Of a stretch of 21,774 nucleotides of DNA, positions 13,863-21,147 are shown piece by piece; the stretch's first letter is position 1; every line of letters begins with the position of its first letter. A model generated the notes under the pieces. The model saw only the letters and a list, made by a program, of their open reading frames with translations, was not told the origin of the DNA and made no database searches. This DNA comes from a virus. Location of the stretch: positions 1-21,774 of IMG/VR virus record IMGVR_UViG_3300042544_003899; one strand, written 5' to 3'. The position numbers and the translations under genes are program-made.

Positions 13863-15260
13863 ATGGAGATAAAGCAAATTCTAGATGAGATTTCAAGTGA
13901 ACCTGGAAAGAATCAGAAAATGGTTATTCTAGGAAAGTATGCAGACAATGAACTATTGAAGCGTGTGTTGTATATGGCAAACTCTAGTCGAGTGAAGTTC
14001 TATATCAAGCAAATTCCTGAGTATACTCGTAAAAATGAGCAAACAAATACGTTGGACTTTGTTATCAACGAACTAGGTCATATCTCAAGAAGAGAGGTGA
14101 CTGGAAATGATGCGTTGCGTTTCTTAAGTGATTTGTTGTCCACATTGAGTCCAAATGATGCTTATGTGATTGAGCGCATTATCGAAAAGGATCTTAAAAT
14201 TGGAATGGATTCTAGCATTAATAAAGTTTTCAAAAACCTTATTGAAGAAACTCCTTATATGGGTGCAGTTTCTTTTGATGAGAAGAAAGCTAGAAAGTTG
14301 TTTGAGAAAGGCAGTAAAGCATATTCTCAAGTTAAGATGGATGGTAGATATTGCAATGCAACTATTAATGGCGGAGTGGTATATTTAGAAAGCCGTCAAG
14401 GTGAGCCAACAATTGTAACTGGTGCAAAATTCCTAGAAGAATTGGCATTGCTGAATGACGTTGTTCTAAATGGGGAATTGACGATGGATGGGGTTCCTCG
14501 TTATGAGTCAAACGGAATCATTGCCTCAATTATTGATATTTGCGGAAAGCGTGGTGAGAGAACTGAGCAAGAAAATTCTAAAAAACTTTCTACATTTGAA
14601 AGCAAGCATGGAAACTTTGAAGAAGCATTGTCTAAAATTCGTTATACAGTATGGGACATGATTACTGTTGATGAATATAATGCAGCTAGTTCAAAAACTC
14701 CATACATCACAAGGTTGAAAAATTTAGAAGGTGTTTTGTTTGGAAATGAAAACCTTTTAAGCATGGTTTCAATTATTGAAAACAGAGAGGTGAATACTTT
14801 CGAAGAAGCAATGGAACACTTCAAGGAAATGTTGGGTCGTGAAGAAGAAGGAACAATTCTAAAAGCACAGATTGGCGAATGGAAGGATGGCAAGCCCTTG
14901 TGGCAATTGAAATTAAAACTAGAATTGACATTAGATTTGGTTATCACAGGTTTCAATTACGGAACAAAAGGTACAAAAAATGAACATGTTGTTAGTTCTT
15001 TGAATGCTGAAACATCTTGTGGTCTTTTAAAAACAAGACCTCAGGGTTTGAAAGAAGACTTGATGAAAGAAATCACTGAAAACCAAGAAAGCTTATTGGG
15101 TACAATTATTGAAGTTAAATGCTCAGGGCTTTCATTTGACAATACAGGTGCATACTCATTGTTGTATCCCGCATTTAAACATTTCAGAGACGATAAGGGT
15201 ACAGCCAATTCACTGGAAGAGTGCATCGAAATACAAAACGCAGCTTTAGGCTTAGAGTGA
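13863..15260 (+). CDS. ATP-dependent DNA ligase, T4 gp30 type
   Basis: This 465-residue enzyme seals nicks in DNA by forming an enzyme-AMP, then a DNA-AMP intermediate. The adenylation motif I is KMDGRYC, with Lys158 as the predicted AMP-bearing residue, close to Lys159 of T4 ligase (487 residues). Motif III is around LNGELTMDG, motif IV EEGTILKA (about residues 322-330) and motif V around LWQLKLKLELTLD (about 342-354). Motif VI, RDDK (residues 442-445), is in the last 45 residues. The N-terminal region up to about 140 is a helical DNA-binding domain. It has a promoter of its own. Its stop codon (15258-15260) abuts the stop of the inverted endonuclease gene with no gap, and its last 39 codons have a diverged second copy at 16387. 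Confidence 0.93.
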   Translation: MEIKQILDEISSEPGKNQKMVILGKYADNELLKRVLYMANSSRVKFYIKQIPEYTRKNEQTNTLDFVINELGHISRREVTGNDALRFLSDLLSTLSPNDAYVIERIIEKDLKIGMDSSINKVFKNLIEETPYMGAVSFDEKKARKLFEKGSKAYSQVKMDGRYCNATINGGVVYLESRQGEPTIVTGAKFLEELALLNDVVLNGELTMDGVPRYESNGIIASIIDICGKRGERTEQENSKKLSTFESKHGNFEEALSKIRYTVWDMITVDEYNAASSKTPYITRLKNLEGVLFGNENLLSMVSIIENREVNTFEEAMEHFKEMLGREEEGTILKAQIGEWKDGKPLWQLKLKLELTLDLVITGFNYGTKGTKNEHVVSSLNAETSCGLLKTRPQGLKEDLMKEITENQESLLGTIIEVKCSGLSFDNTGAYSLLYPAFKHFRDDKGTANSLEECIEIQNAALGLE

Positions 15261-16016
15261 TTATAATTTAATTGCATACCAATTAATATAATTTTTATTT
15301 TTTACTAAAACTTCTTTTTTTATTGTCTTACCAATATAAATTGGTTTACCGTTATTGTAATAAGATTTTCTTAGAGCTTTAGTAGGTAAACCATTTTCTT
15401 TACATGTACTCTCAAAATTGCCATTGCATTCAAACAATAAAATCCCTTCACTGTTGTAGATATTAACTTTAATAGCTGCAGGGTTATTATGTTTTAAATT
15501 CTTACCTTTCATGCGTTCTGACATCTTTAATCTATCTTCTTCAGACCGTTTTAGTCCAGTTATTGATTTTATAACATTTAGTTTATGCTCCTCTGATTTA
15601 GGTTTATTTATTAAGGATTTTGAAATATTGTTTTTATGAGTATCGCTTTGTTTAGTTCCTATTTTAGAAATGCTCATTTTCTGTTTAGATTCAATAGAAT
15701 GTTTAAACTCACCACGATTTCCACCACCTTTTGTCATATTATATCCATTGACATAAGAATCAAATTTTGAAACATAATAAATTTCCAATAAATTAGCTTC
15801 AGTTTTGTATTTAATGTTTTCCATTAAAATTTCTTCATTAAAATTATCGATACCATATTTTTTAATAGCTTGATGAAATTTAAATTTAGGTGACTTATTG
15901 CTAGCTAGTATATGTTCATATTTTCTAGTTTTAAAACTACGATTAGTCAATCCAATGTAGATTTTCCCATTTACTTTATTTGTAAATTTATATATGATAT
16001 AATACTTATTTTCCAT
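15261..16016 (-). CDS. GIY-YIG homing endonuclease with NUMOD repeats
   Basis: On the minus strand, the 251-residue protein starts with the GIY-YIG nuclease domain (YYIIYKFTNKVNGKIYIGLT, residues about 5-24, with Arg at about 31 and the Glu in NLLEIYYVSK as catalytic candidates). It continues with two or three NUMOD3-like helix-turn-helix repeats (FKHSIESKQKMSISKIG and KPKSEEHKLNVIKSITG, about 108-170) and a NUMOD1-like DNA-binding end (IKVNIYNSEGILLFECNG... IYIG). Such genes cut DNA at a target and spread by repair. It is convergent with the ligase, stop to stop, and overlaps the start of a small RHH gene, which is read in the same direction. Probably a selfish element inserted just after the ligase stop. 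Confidence 0.9.
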   Translation of the reverse strand: MENKYYIIYKFTNKVNGKIYIGLTNRSFKTRKYEHILASNKSPKFKFHQAIKKYGIDNFNEEILMENIKYKTEANLLEIYYVSKFDSYVNGYNMTKGGGNRGEFKHSIESKQKMSISKIGTKQSDTHKNNISKSLINKPKSEEHKLNVIKSITGLKRSEEDRLKMSERMKGKNLKHNNPAAIKVNIYNSEGILLFECNGNFESTCKENGLPTKALRKSYYNNGKPIYIGKTIKKEVLVKNKNYINWYAIKL

Positions 16017-16149
16017 TATTTACAATCTCTTTTTCAAGAAAATTTCTAATTCTCTGACTCATATTATATCCATTAATTTTACAAATTTCTTTGTATTTAA
16101 CAAACAAACTTTCTTCAATCCTTATTATAATTGTTTTTTCTTTTTTCAT
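16006..16149 (-). CDS. Small ribbon-helix-helix protein (47 aa)
   Basis: I place the start at ATG 16149; a longer frame to 16188 exists but its first part is hydrophobic and unlikely. MKKEKTIIIRIEESLFVKYK has the strand-helix pattern of the CopG/Arc family (IIIRIEESL forms the DNA-binding strand) followed by a second helix (GYNMSQRIRNFLEKEI). It overlaps the downstream endonuclease start by 11 bases, so the two form one unit. A likely role is to repress the endonuclease promoter upstream or to mark the site; this is inference. Confidence 0.65.
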   Translation of the reverse strand: MKKEKTIIIRIEESLFVKYKEICKINGYNMSQRIRNFLEKEIVNNGK

Positions 16150-16240
16150 ATATATAATGTTTATACATTTATATATAAATATAAACAAATTTGTAAAAAC
16201 AATAAATAAAAAAATAATTTAATTTTTATTATCTAGATAA

Positions 16241-16268
16241 TGTAACTTTTAGTGAAAGATTCCGTATA
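16241..16268 (+). promoter_or_regulatory. Phage promoter motif copy 5 (TGTAAC-N16-CGTATA)
   Basis: Both boxes match the consensus exactly at a 16-base spacing. The ATG of the chimeric ORF is 20 bases downstream. It probably drives the chimera, OMP, permease and ATPase genes and lies just outside the endonuclease module. Confidence 0.7.
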
Positions 16269-16287
16269 ATTATTTAAAACAGAAAAA

Positions 16288-16506
16288 ATGAAAAATTTAA
16301 TTTTAGTATTATTCGTTGCGATGAGCGCAATGTTGTTTAGTCAAAACAAAATCAATTATTACGCTTCTGCGGGATTATCAATCTCAAACACAGGTGCTTA
16401 CTTATTGCTATACCCCTCATTCAAGCATTTTAGAGATGATAAGGGTACAGCAAATTCTTTAGAAGATTGCGTTGAAATACAAAACGCAGCTTTAGGTTTA
16501 TCTTAA
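16288..16506 (+). pseudogene. Chimeric remnant: OMP signal peptide fused to the ligase C-terminus (72 aa)
   Basis: The first 33 residues (MKNLILVLFVAMSAMLFSQ, then NKINYYASAGLSIS) resemble the start of the OMP gene that follows (MKKLLVVLFLAVSTASWTQC). From Asn34 (NTGAY) the sequence is the ligase tail: 34 of 39 residues match residues 427-465, including ligase motif VI (RDDK). At the DNA level 22 of 117 bases differ, mostly at silent positions, so the copy diverged while still coding for ligase, probably in another phage. The joint sits at a stretch shared by both parents (G-L/I-S... and NTG-A/S-Y). It has a good promoter and may still be translated, but lacks a ligase core and a barrel. Confidence 0.8.
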
Positions 16507-16522
16507 TTTAAAAAGTAAAAAA

Positions 16523-16978
16523 ATGAAAAAATTATTAGTTGTTTTGTTTTTGGCTGTTTCAACAGCATCGTGGACTCAGTGTACTGAAAATGCTTTAAAT
16601 AAGTATGTTTCTTGGGGAATTTCAATGTCAAATAACTCAAAGTTTAACACTGGGTCATATAGTTCTTTGGAGTTTGGTGTCATTTATAATGATGTAGGTG
16701 TTGGTTTAGTTATAGGTAGAGGTAATCTAGAGAGCATCTTTAAAAATGATGATATTAGAAATTACTTTTATGAATTAAAAGTGTCCCCATCATTTCCTAT
16801 GGGTAAGGTTTATGGTAATATTATTTTAGGGGTTGGTAGTTATATAGATACTAGGCACAATTTTATTGAATATGGATTTGGTACATCATATACTTATAAA
16901 AAACTTAGCTATGGTGTATCAGCAAGTAATTGGGATGGGTGTTGGTATGTAACTCCTAGTATTTCTTATAATTTTTAA
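16523..16978 (+). CDS. Predicted outer-membrane beta-barrel protein (151 aa)
   Basis: The protein begins with a signal peptide (MKKLLVVLFLAVSTASWTQC; cleavage near residue 19) and continues with alternating hydrophobic strands (SYSSLEFGVIYND, VGVGLVIGRG, GKVYGNIILGVGSYI, YGFGTSYTYKKLSYGVSAS) and a terminal SISYNF, ending in Phe as outer-membrane barrels do. The size fits a small barrel of about eight strands. A phage-encoded OMP may change the receptors of the host cell, block superinfection, or act with the envelope ABC block. It lies 16 bases after the chimera, which carries a related N-terminus. Confidence 0.75.
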   Translation: MKKLLVVLFLAVSTASWTQCTENALNKYVSWGISMSNNSKFNTGSYSSLEFGVIYNDVGVGLVIGRGNLESIFKNDDIRNYFYELKVSPSFPMGKVYGNIILGVGSYIDTRHNFIEYGFGTSYTYKKLSYGVSASNWDGCWYVTPSISYNF

Positions 16979-16989
16979 ATAAAAAAAAT

Positions 16990-17757
16990 ATGAATATTTT
17001 TAAACCTTTTGAAAGTGTTAGCGGTAAAACAAAAACACTAATTTTAGCAGGATGGTTATCGTTTATAGCTGCTATTTGGATTTTGTCTTCTTTCGGTGAA
17101 ACACATATGTTCCCAACACCTAGTCAGGTGTTTAGTGGAATATCTGAATTATATAAAGAAGGTCTTATTGTTCACATATTCAGCTCTCTTGGTTTGTGTG
17201 CCAAGGCTGTATTAATTGCGATTATTATTTCTTTATCATTCGCATATCTATCAACTCTTCCAATCATATCACCAATTTCAAATGCATTGAGCAAATTCAG
17301 ATACCTACCACTTACAGGTATTTCATTTTATATTGCAATTCTTTTAAGTGATGGTAGAGCTATTCAAGTTTGGGTTCTTGTAACCTTCATGACAACGTAT
17401 CTAACAACATCAATGCTTGCAATGATTAAAGATATTCCTCAAGAAGAATTTGACCACGCTAGAGCGCTTGGATGCAATAGATGGGAGATATTGTGGGAAG
17501 TTGTAATCAAGGGTAGATTTGATTATGTAATCGAAGTTATTCGTCAAAACCTTGCCATTGTTTGGATGATGATAGTAGTTGTTGAGGGTATTTTAGCTGC
17601 AGCAGGAGGTCTAGGGTTCTTAATTAAGAATTCAGATAAGATGATGAATCATGGAAGAATAATCGCACTACAATTAGTGATTTTGTTTGTTGGTTTATTT
17701 ATGGACTTTGCTCTTACATTCCTTAGAAAAAGATTATTCAGATACTCAAAAATTTAA
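16990..17757 (+). CDS. ABC transporter permease, nitrate/taurine type (255 aa)
   Basis: About six membrane segments are visible, the first at residues about 14-34 and others at about 60-80, 100-125 and 130-145, with the last two after about 185. The cytoplasmic EAA loop is DHARALGCNRWEILWEVVIKG (about residues 156-176), the site that couples to the ATPase, and is followed by the typical IRQNLAIVWMMIVVVEGI. This matches the SsuC/TauC group (BPD_transp_1). The length fits a complete permease. It lies 11 bases after the OMP gene and two bases before a small membrane ORF. Its partners are the ATPase at 17909 and probably the substrate-binding protein at 11945. Confidence 0.88.
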   Translation: MNIFKPFESVSGKTKTLILAGWLSFIAAIWILSSFGETHMFPTPSQVFSGISELYKEGLIVHIFSSLGLCAKAVLIAIIISLSFAYLSTLPIISPISNALSKFRYLPLTGISFYIAILLSDGRAIQVWVLVTFMTTYLTTSMLAMIKDIPQEEFDHARALGCNRWEILWEVVIKGRFDYVIEVIRQNLAIVWMMIVVVEGILAAAGGLGFLIKNSDKMMNHGRIIALQLVILFVGLFMDFALTFLRKRLFRYSKI

Positions 17758-17759
17758 TC

Positions 17760-17912
17760 ATGGTTAACTATATTGTAGGATTATTAAAAGGTGTGATAAT
17801 CGGTATATGCATCTCAAGTTTAGATGAACCATATTGGGGTTATCCTTTAGTTATAGGAATAATAACATTAATAGGTGCAACAATTGAAATTAAAAACATA
17901 TATAGAAAATGA
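17760..17912 (+). CDS. Small membrane protein (50 aa) between permease and ATPase
   Basis: A 50-residue frame, beginning ATG two bases after the permease stop, encodes two hydrophobic segments (VNYIVGLLKGVIIGICISS and YPLVIGIITLIGATIEI) and ends with a basic tail. It ends in TGA overlapping the ATPase start as ATGA, so it is probably a real gene, maybe a small subunit of the transporter. No homolog is known to me. Confidence 0.55.
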   Translation: MVNYIVGLLKGVIIGICISSLDEPYWGYPLVIGIITLIGATIEIKNIYRK

Positions 17913-18727
17913 AATACGAAATTAAAGATACAATCTTATATTTAGAGAATATAAGTGTTGCATATGATGGAAAGACAATTATTAAAGACATTAATCTTTG
18001 TGAAAAAGATGTGATATCTGCTGGAAAAGTTGTTGGTCAAACAATCGCAGTAGTTGGAAGATCGGGTAGAGGTAAGTCAACATTGTTTAAAGTATTGACA
18101 GGTCTTGTGAAGCCAACAACTGGTAAAGTGCTAATTGCAGATGTCAATAGCGATATTCAAGATGATGCAAAAATTGTATCTGAAGGGGATGTTGGTTTTG
18201 TAGATCAAAAATACACTTTGTTCCGACACAAGACAATTCAACAAATTTTCAACTTTGCACTTCGAAATAAAAAAATCTCAAAAGAAGATAAAAATAAGAT
18301 GATAGACCAATATCTTACTGAATGGGGACTTTTTGAACATAAGGATAAATACTCAAATGAACTAAGTGGGGGGCAGAGGCAGAGAGTTTCAATTGTTGAA
18401 CAATTACTTTCTTCTGGTCACTTTATGGTTTTTGACGAACCGTTCAGTGGCTTAGACGTACTCAATATAGAGAGTGTTAAGAATGCATTTTCAACAATTC
18501 AGAAGAGTCATGAGTTGAATACTATCATATTTTCAACTCACGATATTAACCTGGCAGTTGAATTAGCAGATTCAATTTATGTAATAGGTCATAAAGATGA
18601 TTGTAAGGACTATAGCACAATTGTTAAGCATTATGACTTAAAAGAAATGGGATTAGCTTGGGAAGAGTTTGGAGTGAACCACCTAAATTTGGTTAAAGAG
18701 CTTAAAGAGGTTTTGGCAAGTTCATAA
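17909..18727 (+). CDS. ABC transporter ATP-binding protein, nitrate/taurine type (272 aa)
   Basis: A complete ABC ATPase: Walker A GRSGRGKST (about residues 49-57; Arg replaces the usual Ser/Cys in GxSGSGKST), Q-loop region with VDQKYTLF (about 98-105), signature LSGGQRQRVS (about 151-160), Walker B MVFDEPF (about 173-179), D-loop SGLD and H-loop STHD (about 209-212). It should power substrate uptake or another membrane task through the permease at 16990. The helix after the signature (IVEQLLSSGHF) lacks the common ARAL sequence. It is the last gene of its unit. Confidence 0.9.
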   Translation: MKYEIKDTILYLENISVAYDGKTIIKDINLCEKDVISAGKVVGQTIAVVGRSGRGKSTLFKVLTGLVKPTTGKVLIADVNSDIQDDAKIVSEGDVGFVDQKYTLFRHKTIQQIFNFALRNKKISKEDKNKMIDQYLTEWGLFEHKDKYSNELSGGQRQRVSIVEQLLSSGHFMVFDEPFSGLDVLNIESVKNAFSTIQKSHELNTIIFSTHDINLAVELADSIYVIGHKDDCKDYSTIVKHYDLKEMGLAWEEFGVNHLNLVKELKEVLASS

Positions 18728-18787
18728 TTTTATTTTAAATATAATCAAAATAAATTAAAAAACAAATATAGTTTTTTTATAAAATAT

Positions 18788-18815
18788 TGTAACTTTTTTA
18801 ATTATAAAACGTATA
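18788..18815 (+). promoter_or_regulatory. Phage promoter motif copy 6 (TGTAAC-N16-CGTATA)
   Basis: Both boxes match the consensus exactly at a 16-base spacing. The gene start is only 8 bases downstream of the second box, so the transcript would be leaderless or nearly so. Confidence 0.7.
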
Positions 18816-18822
18816 TGTTTAT

Positions 18823-19278
18823 ATGGAAGAAGAAGTAGATTTGGCTTATTTTTTAGGTGAATATATGGGTGAATACATTGTTTCCAAACACCTACCAACT
18901 CTTAGTTGTGATGGTATTAAAACTAGAAGAGTTATACAGGTAACTATAGGTGAAGCTGATAGATTAAAAAATCTTGAGGATATTTGGCATTCTTATTATT
19001 CTAAAAATAAAGACTCAAAAGAAGCTAAAGAAAGTTGGAATTATTTTAGGGATTTTTCAGAAGAACTAAGTCAAAAATATTTACCTCATACACTTAGGTG
19101 TATTTTACCTAAAATTTCTTTTAAAGATTCAGATGTTGAATCTATTAAAAACGGAATAAAAGATTCTCTTTGGCAATCTGATTGTTGCTCATATGAAATT
19201 AGAGATATAGATGAAATTGAATTATATAATGAAGAATTGTGTACAATTGTAGAGTTAAAATTAAGAATTAATAAATAA
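18823..19278 (+). CDS. Unknown acidic protein upstream of AAA+ ATPase (151 aa)
   Basis: Not recognised. It starts MEEEVDLAYFLGEYMGEYIVSKHLP and contains a helical middle (ADRLKNLEDIWHSYYSKNK) with cysteines at about residues 29, 94, 126, 127 and 142. There is no signal peptide or membrane segment. It ends 5 bases before the AAA+ gene and shares its promoter, so it may be a partner or substrate adaptor of that ATPase. A start at the internal ATG (MGEYIV, 14 residues later) would leave a normal leader. Confidence 0.7.
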   Translation: MEEEVDLAYFLGEYMGEYIVSKHLPTLSCDGIKTRRVIQVTIGEADRLKNLEDIWHSYYSKNKDSKEAKESWNYFRDFSEELSQKYLPHTLRCILPKISFKDSDVESIKNGIKDSLWQSDCCSYEIRDIDEIELYNEELCTIVELKLRINK

Positions 19279-19283
19279 AAGTT

Positions 19284-20744
19284 ATGGCAGAAGAAAAATC
19301 AAAAGCAAGAAATCAAAGAGACATTATTATTAGTGTTTTACGTTCTAAATTTAACGAATATTCAAATCCAGATTTATATCCAACAGCAGCGATGGATATA
19401 CAGATAGATATGTACCAACTTAGAAAAGCATGTGCAAAAAGCTTTAGAACAAAAGTTGACCCAAATACAAAAAACTTTAAACCATACAAAATTGAATCTG
19501 TAAAAAATGATATTCTTCCGAATATGATTTTACAGTTTGGTTTTAGTGCTAAAGAAAAAGGAATACAAATTCGTAGTGAGGCAGGTATGTTTGCTTTAAG
19601 ATTTACGGATGATTCTGTTATGTTATTCGCCCAACGTGTTGTCGGAATGGGTAGAAATCAAAACGTTGAAACTTATGCGGTTGCTACAAAACAAACAATT
19701 AACAAGTATTATTCATATCTTAATAAAGAAGCGAAAATAAACTCAAAACCAAAAGTAGGATTATTTAGAGTTTCGATAAAATCAACTCCAACAGGAGAAA
19801 ATAAATTAAACTATTCACCAGTTAGGCTAAAGCTTAGTGGTAAACAAGTTTATCATCAAAACAAAAAATTAGTCGAACAAGATGTAAGTCAATTTTTTGA
19901 TAATATTGATTTATATACACGATTTAATCAACCTGGATCTAGAAGACTTCTTTTAGTTGGAGAACCTGGTGGGGGAAAAACAAGTGCCGCAAACGAAATT
20001 GCAACAAAATATGCAGAAAATATGTGTGTTGTAATCGCAACAGACTTAAAAGCTGTAATGATGCATACATACAATATATCAAAGGCAAATATGCCAACTC
20101 TTATTATATTGGAAGATGCTGAATCAACAATTCCTTGGGGTAATTCAGATGTTTTAAATTATCTAGATGGTATAAACCAACCAAGAACTGAAAAGGGTTG
20201 TTATATGATTTTAACAACAAATTTTCCTCAAAGAATTGAGCCAAGAATTTTAAAAAGACCAGGAAGAATTGATAAGATTGTTAAATTCGGAGTTTTAGAT
20301 CAAGTTAATTCTATTATGTGTACTAAACATTATTTCAGCGGAATTTTATTTGATGTTGAAAAAGACACTGCTTCAAAAATTGAAGAAATGTTAAAGCAAG
20401 TATATGAAAAAATTATTGCTGTTGATAATGAAACAGGAATGACTGGAGCTCAAATTAAAAACTTATCTGAAGCAACTATTTCTTATGCTATTTCTAATAA
20501 AGTTGAAAAAATTACCATTGATACACTAATTAAAGTTAGAGAGCAATTAAGTAAAGACTTGAAAGATGTTTATGAAATGGCGGATGATGAAAGTATGACA
20601 ACCAATAAACCATCTCCGATTGGTTTTGATACAACAGGTCATACTAAGAGACATCATTGGGATGAAAAATTGGATTGGGATTCTATCATAAATCCTAAAA
20701 CAAATAGTCCACAAAGAAATGGAGATGAACTTCCTAATTTTTAA
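19284..20744 (+). CDS. AAA+ ATPase (486 aa)
   Basis: The C-terminal half is a classical AAA module: Walker A GEPGGGKT (about residues 226-233), Walker B LIILED (about 272-277), sensor 1 LTTNFP (about 309-314), and second-region arginines in RILKRPGRID (about 320-329), as in proteasome- and FtsH-type AAA proteins. The N-terminal 190 residues are a separate domain that I do not recognise, starting with MAEEKSKARNQRD, and likely the substrate-recognition part. No protease domain is present, so it may unfold or remodel proteins or nucleic acid complexes. The 75-residue tail is acidic. It is preceded by a co-transcribed small gene at 18823. Confidence 0.85.
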   Translation: MAEEKSKARNQRDIIISVLRSKFNEYSNPDLYPTAAMDIQIDMYQLRKACAKSFRTKVDPNTKNFKPYKIESVKNDILPNMILQFGFSAKEKGIQIRSEAGMFALRFTDDSVMLFAQRVVGMGRNQNVETYAVATKQTINKYYSYLNKEAKINSKPKVGLFRVSIKSTPTGENKLNYSPVRLKLSGKQVYHQNKKLVEQDVSQFFDNIDLYTRFNQPGSRRLLLVGEPGGGKTSAANEIATKYAENMCVVIATDLKAVMMHTYNISKANMPTLIILEDAESTIPWGNSDVLNYLDGINQPRTEKGCYMILTTNFPQRIEPRILKRPGRIDKIVKFGVLDQVNSIMCTKHYFSGILFDVEKDTASKIEEMLKQVYEKIIAVDNETGMTGAQIKNLSEATISYAISNKVEKITIDTLIKVREQLSKDLKDVYEMADDESMTTNKPSPIGFDTTGHTKRHHWDEKLDWDSIINPKTNSPQRNGDELPNF

Positions 20745-20787
20745 AAAAAATTCATACTGATTATCAGACATTTAAATAATATTTTTA

Positions 20788-20803
20788 TTTTTTTTAAAAA
20801 AAA
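20788..20803 (+). terminator. T8-A8 palindrome (possible weak terminator)
   Basis: Eight T followed by eight A lie between the AAA+ gene and promoter copy 7. It can only form an A-U hairpin; position, as with 9985-10002, is the main support. Confidence 0.3.
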
Positions 20804-20816
20804 GTTTTGTTTTTTG

Positions 20817-20844
20817 TGTAACTTTTTTTAATTTTGTACGTATA
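20817..20844 (+). promoter_or_regulatory. Phage promoter motif copy 7 (TGTAAC-N16-CGTATA)
   Basis: Both boxes match the consensus exactly at a 16-base spacing. It is followed at 20894 by a short ORF and then by a terminator at 21053, so its transcript is about 200 bases. Confidence 0.7.
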
Positions 20845-20893
20845 AATTAAAGAAAACAAAATTTTATAACTATTTAAGATAAACAATTTAAAG

Positions 20894-21022
20894 ATGAAAA
20901 CAGTATTAACATATACAGCAAATATCCCCGCTATGCCGATGAACGGCTTAGGGAATGGGTATGCCCCTGCCGATTATAGCTTGGGAGAAGCGAGTGTGTT
21001 ATACTTTAAAGTAATCTTATGA
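20894..21022 (+). CDS. 42-codon ORF or structured small RNA
   Basis: The frame (MKTVLTYTANIPAMPMNGLG, then NGYAPADYSLGEASVLYFKVIL) has an A-rich leader (aaag before ATG) and is bounded by promoter copy 7 and a strong terminator. It is richer in G+C than the neighbours and its RNA could fold: CGGC (20943-20946) with GCCG (20969-20972) and an inner AGGG/CCCT pairing. So either a small peptide or a small RNA is made. I cannot decide. The peptide has no signal or membrane segment. Confidence 0.45.
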   Translation: MKTVLTYTANIPAMPMNGLGNGYAPADYSLGEASVLYFKVIL

Positions 21023-21052
21023 TAGATTAGATTTAAATAAAAAAAATATAAC

Positions 21053-21084
21053 AAAAGCTCGTTTCGAAAGATTCGAGCTTTTTT
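21053..21084 (+). terminator. Rho-independent terminator after the 42-codon ORF
   Basis: AAAAGCTCG (21053-21061) pairs with CGAGCTTTT (21074-21082), followed by more T. It separates the short unit from the tRNA cluster. Confidence 0.85.
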
Positions 21085-21126
21085 GTTTTACAAACGTTTT
21101 TTGACATATTGGTGATGAAATTGAAA

Positions 21127-21141
21127 GCTAACAAGGTTAGC
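21127..21141. repeat. Palindrome GCTAAC-AAG-GTTAGC before the tRNA genes
   Basis: A perfect 6-base inverted repeat with a 3-base loop lies 6 bases before tRNA-Pro. It may be a processing hairpin or protein site. No promoter of the TGTAAC type was found here. Confidence 0.4.
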
Positions 21142-21147
21142 AAATTT

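Noticed and set aside
14642-15277. Minus-strand frames over the 3' half of the ligase gene
   Set aside because: The ligase motifs I, IV, V and VI fix the plus frame; the antisense frames are shadows.
21101-21127. TTGACA at 21101 as a tRNA promoter
   Set aside because: No matching second box of the sigma-70 type or of the Bacteroidota type lies at a suitable distance.
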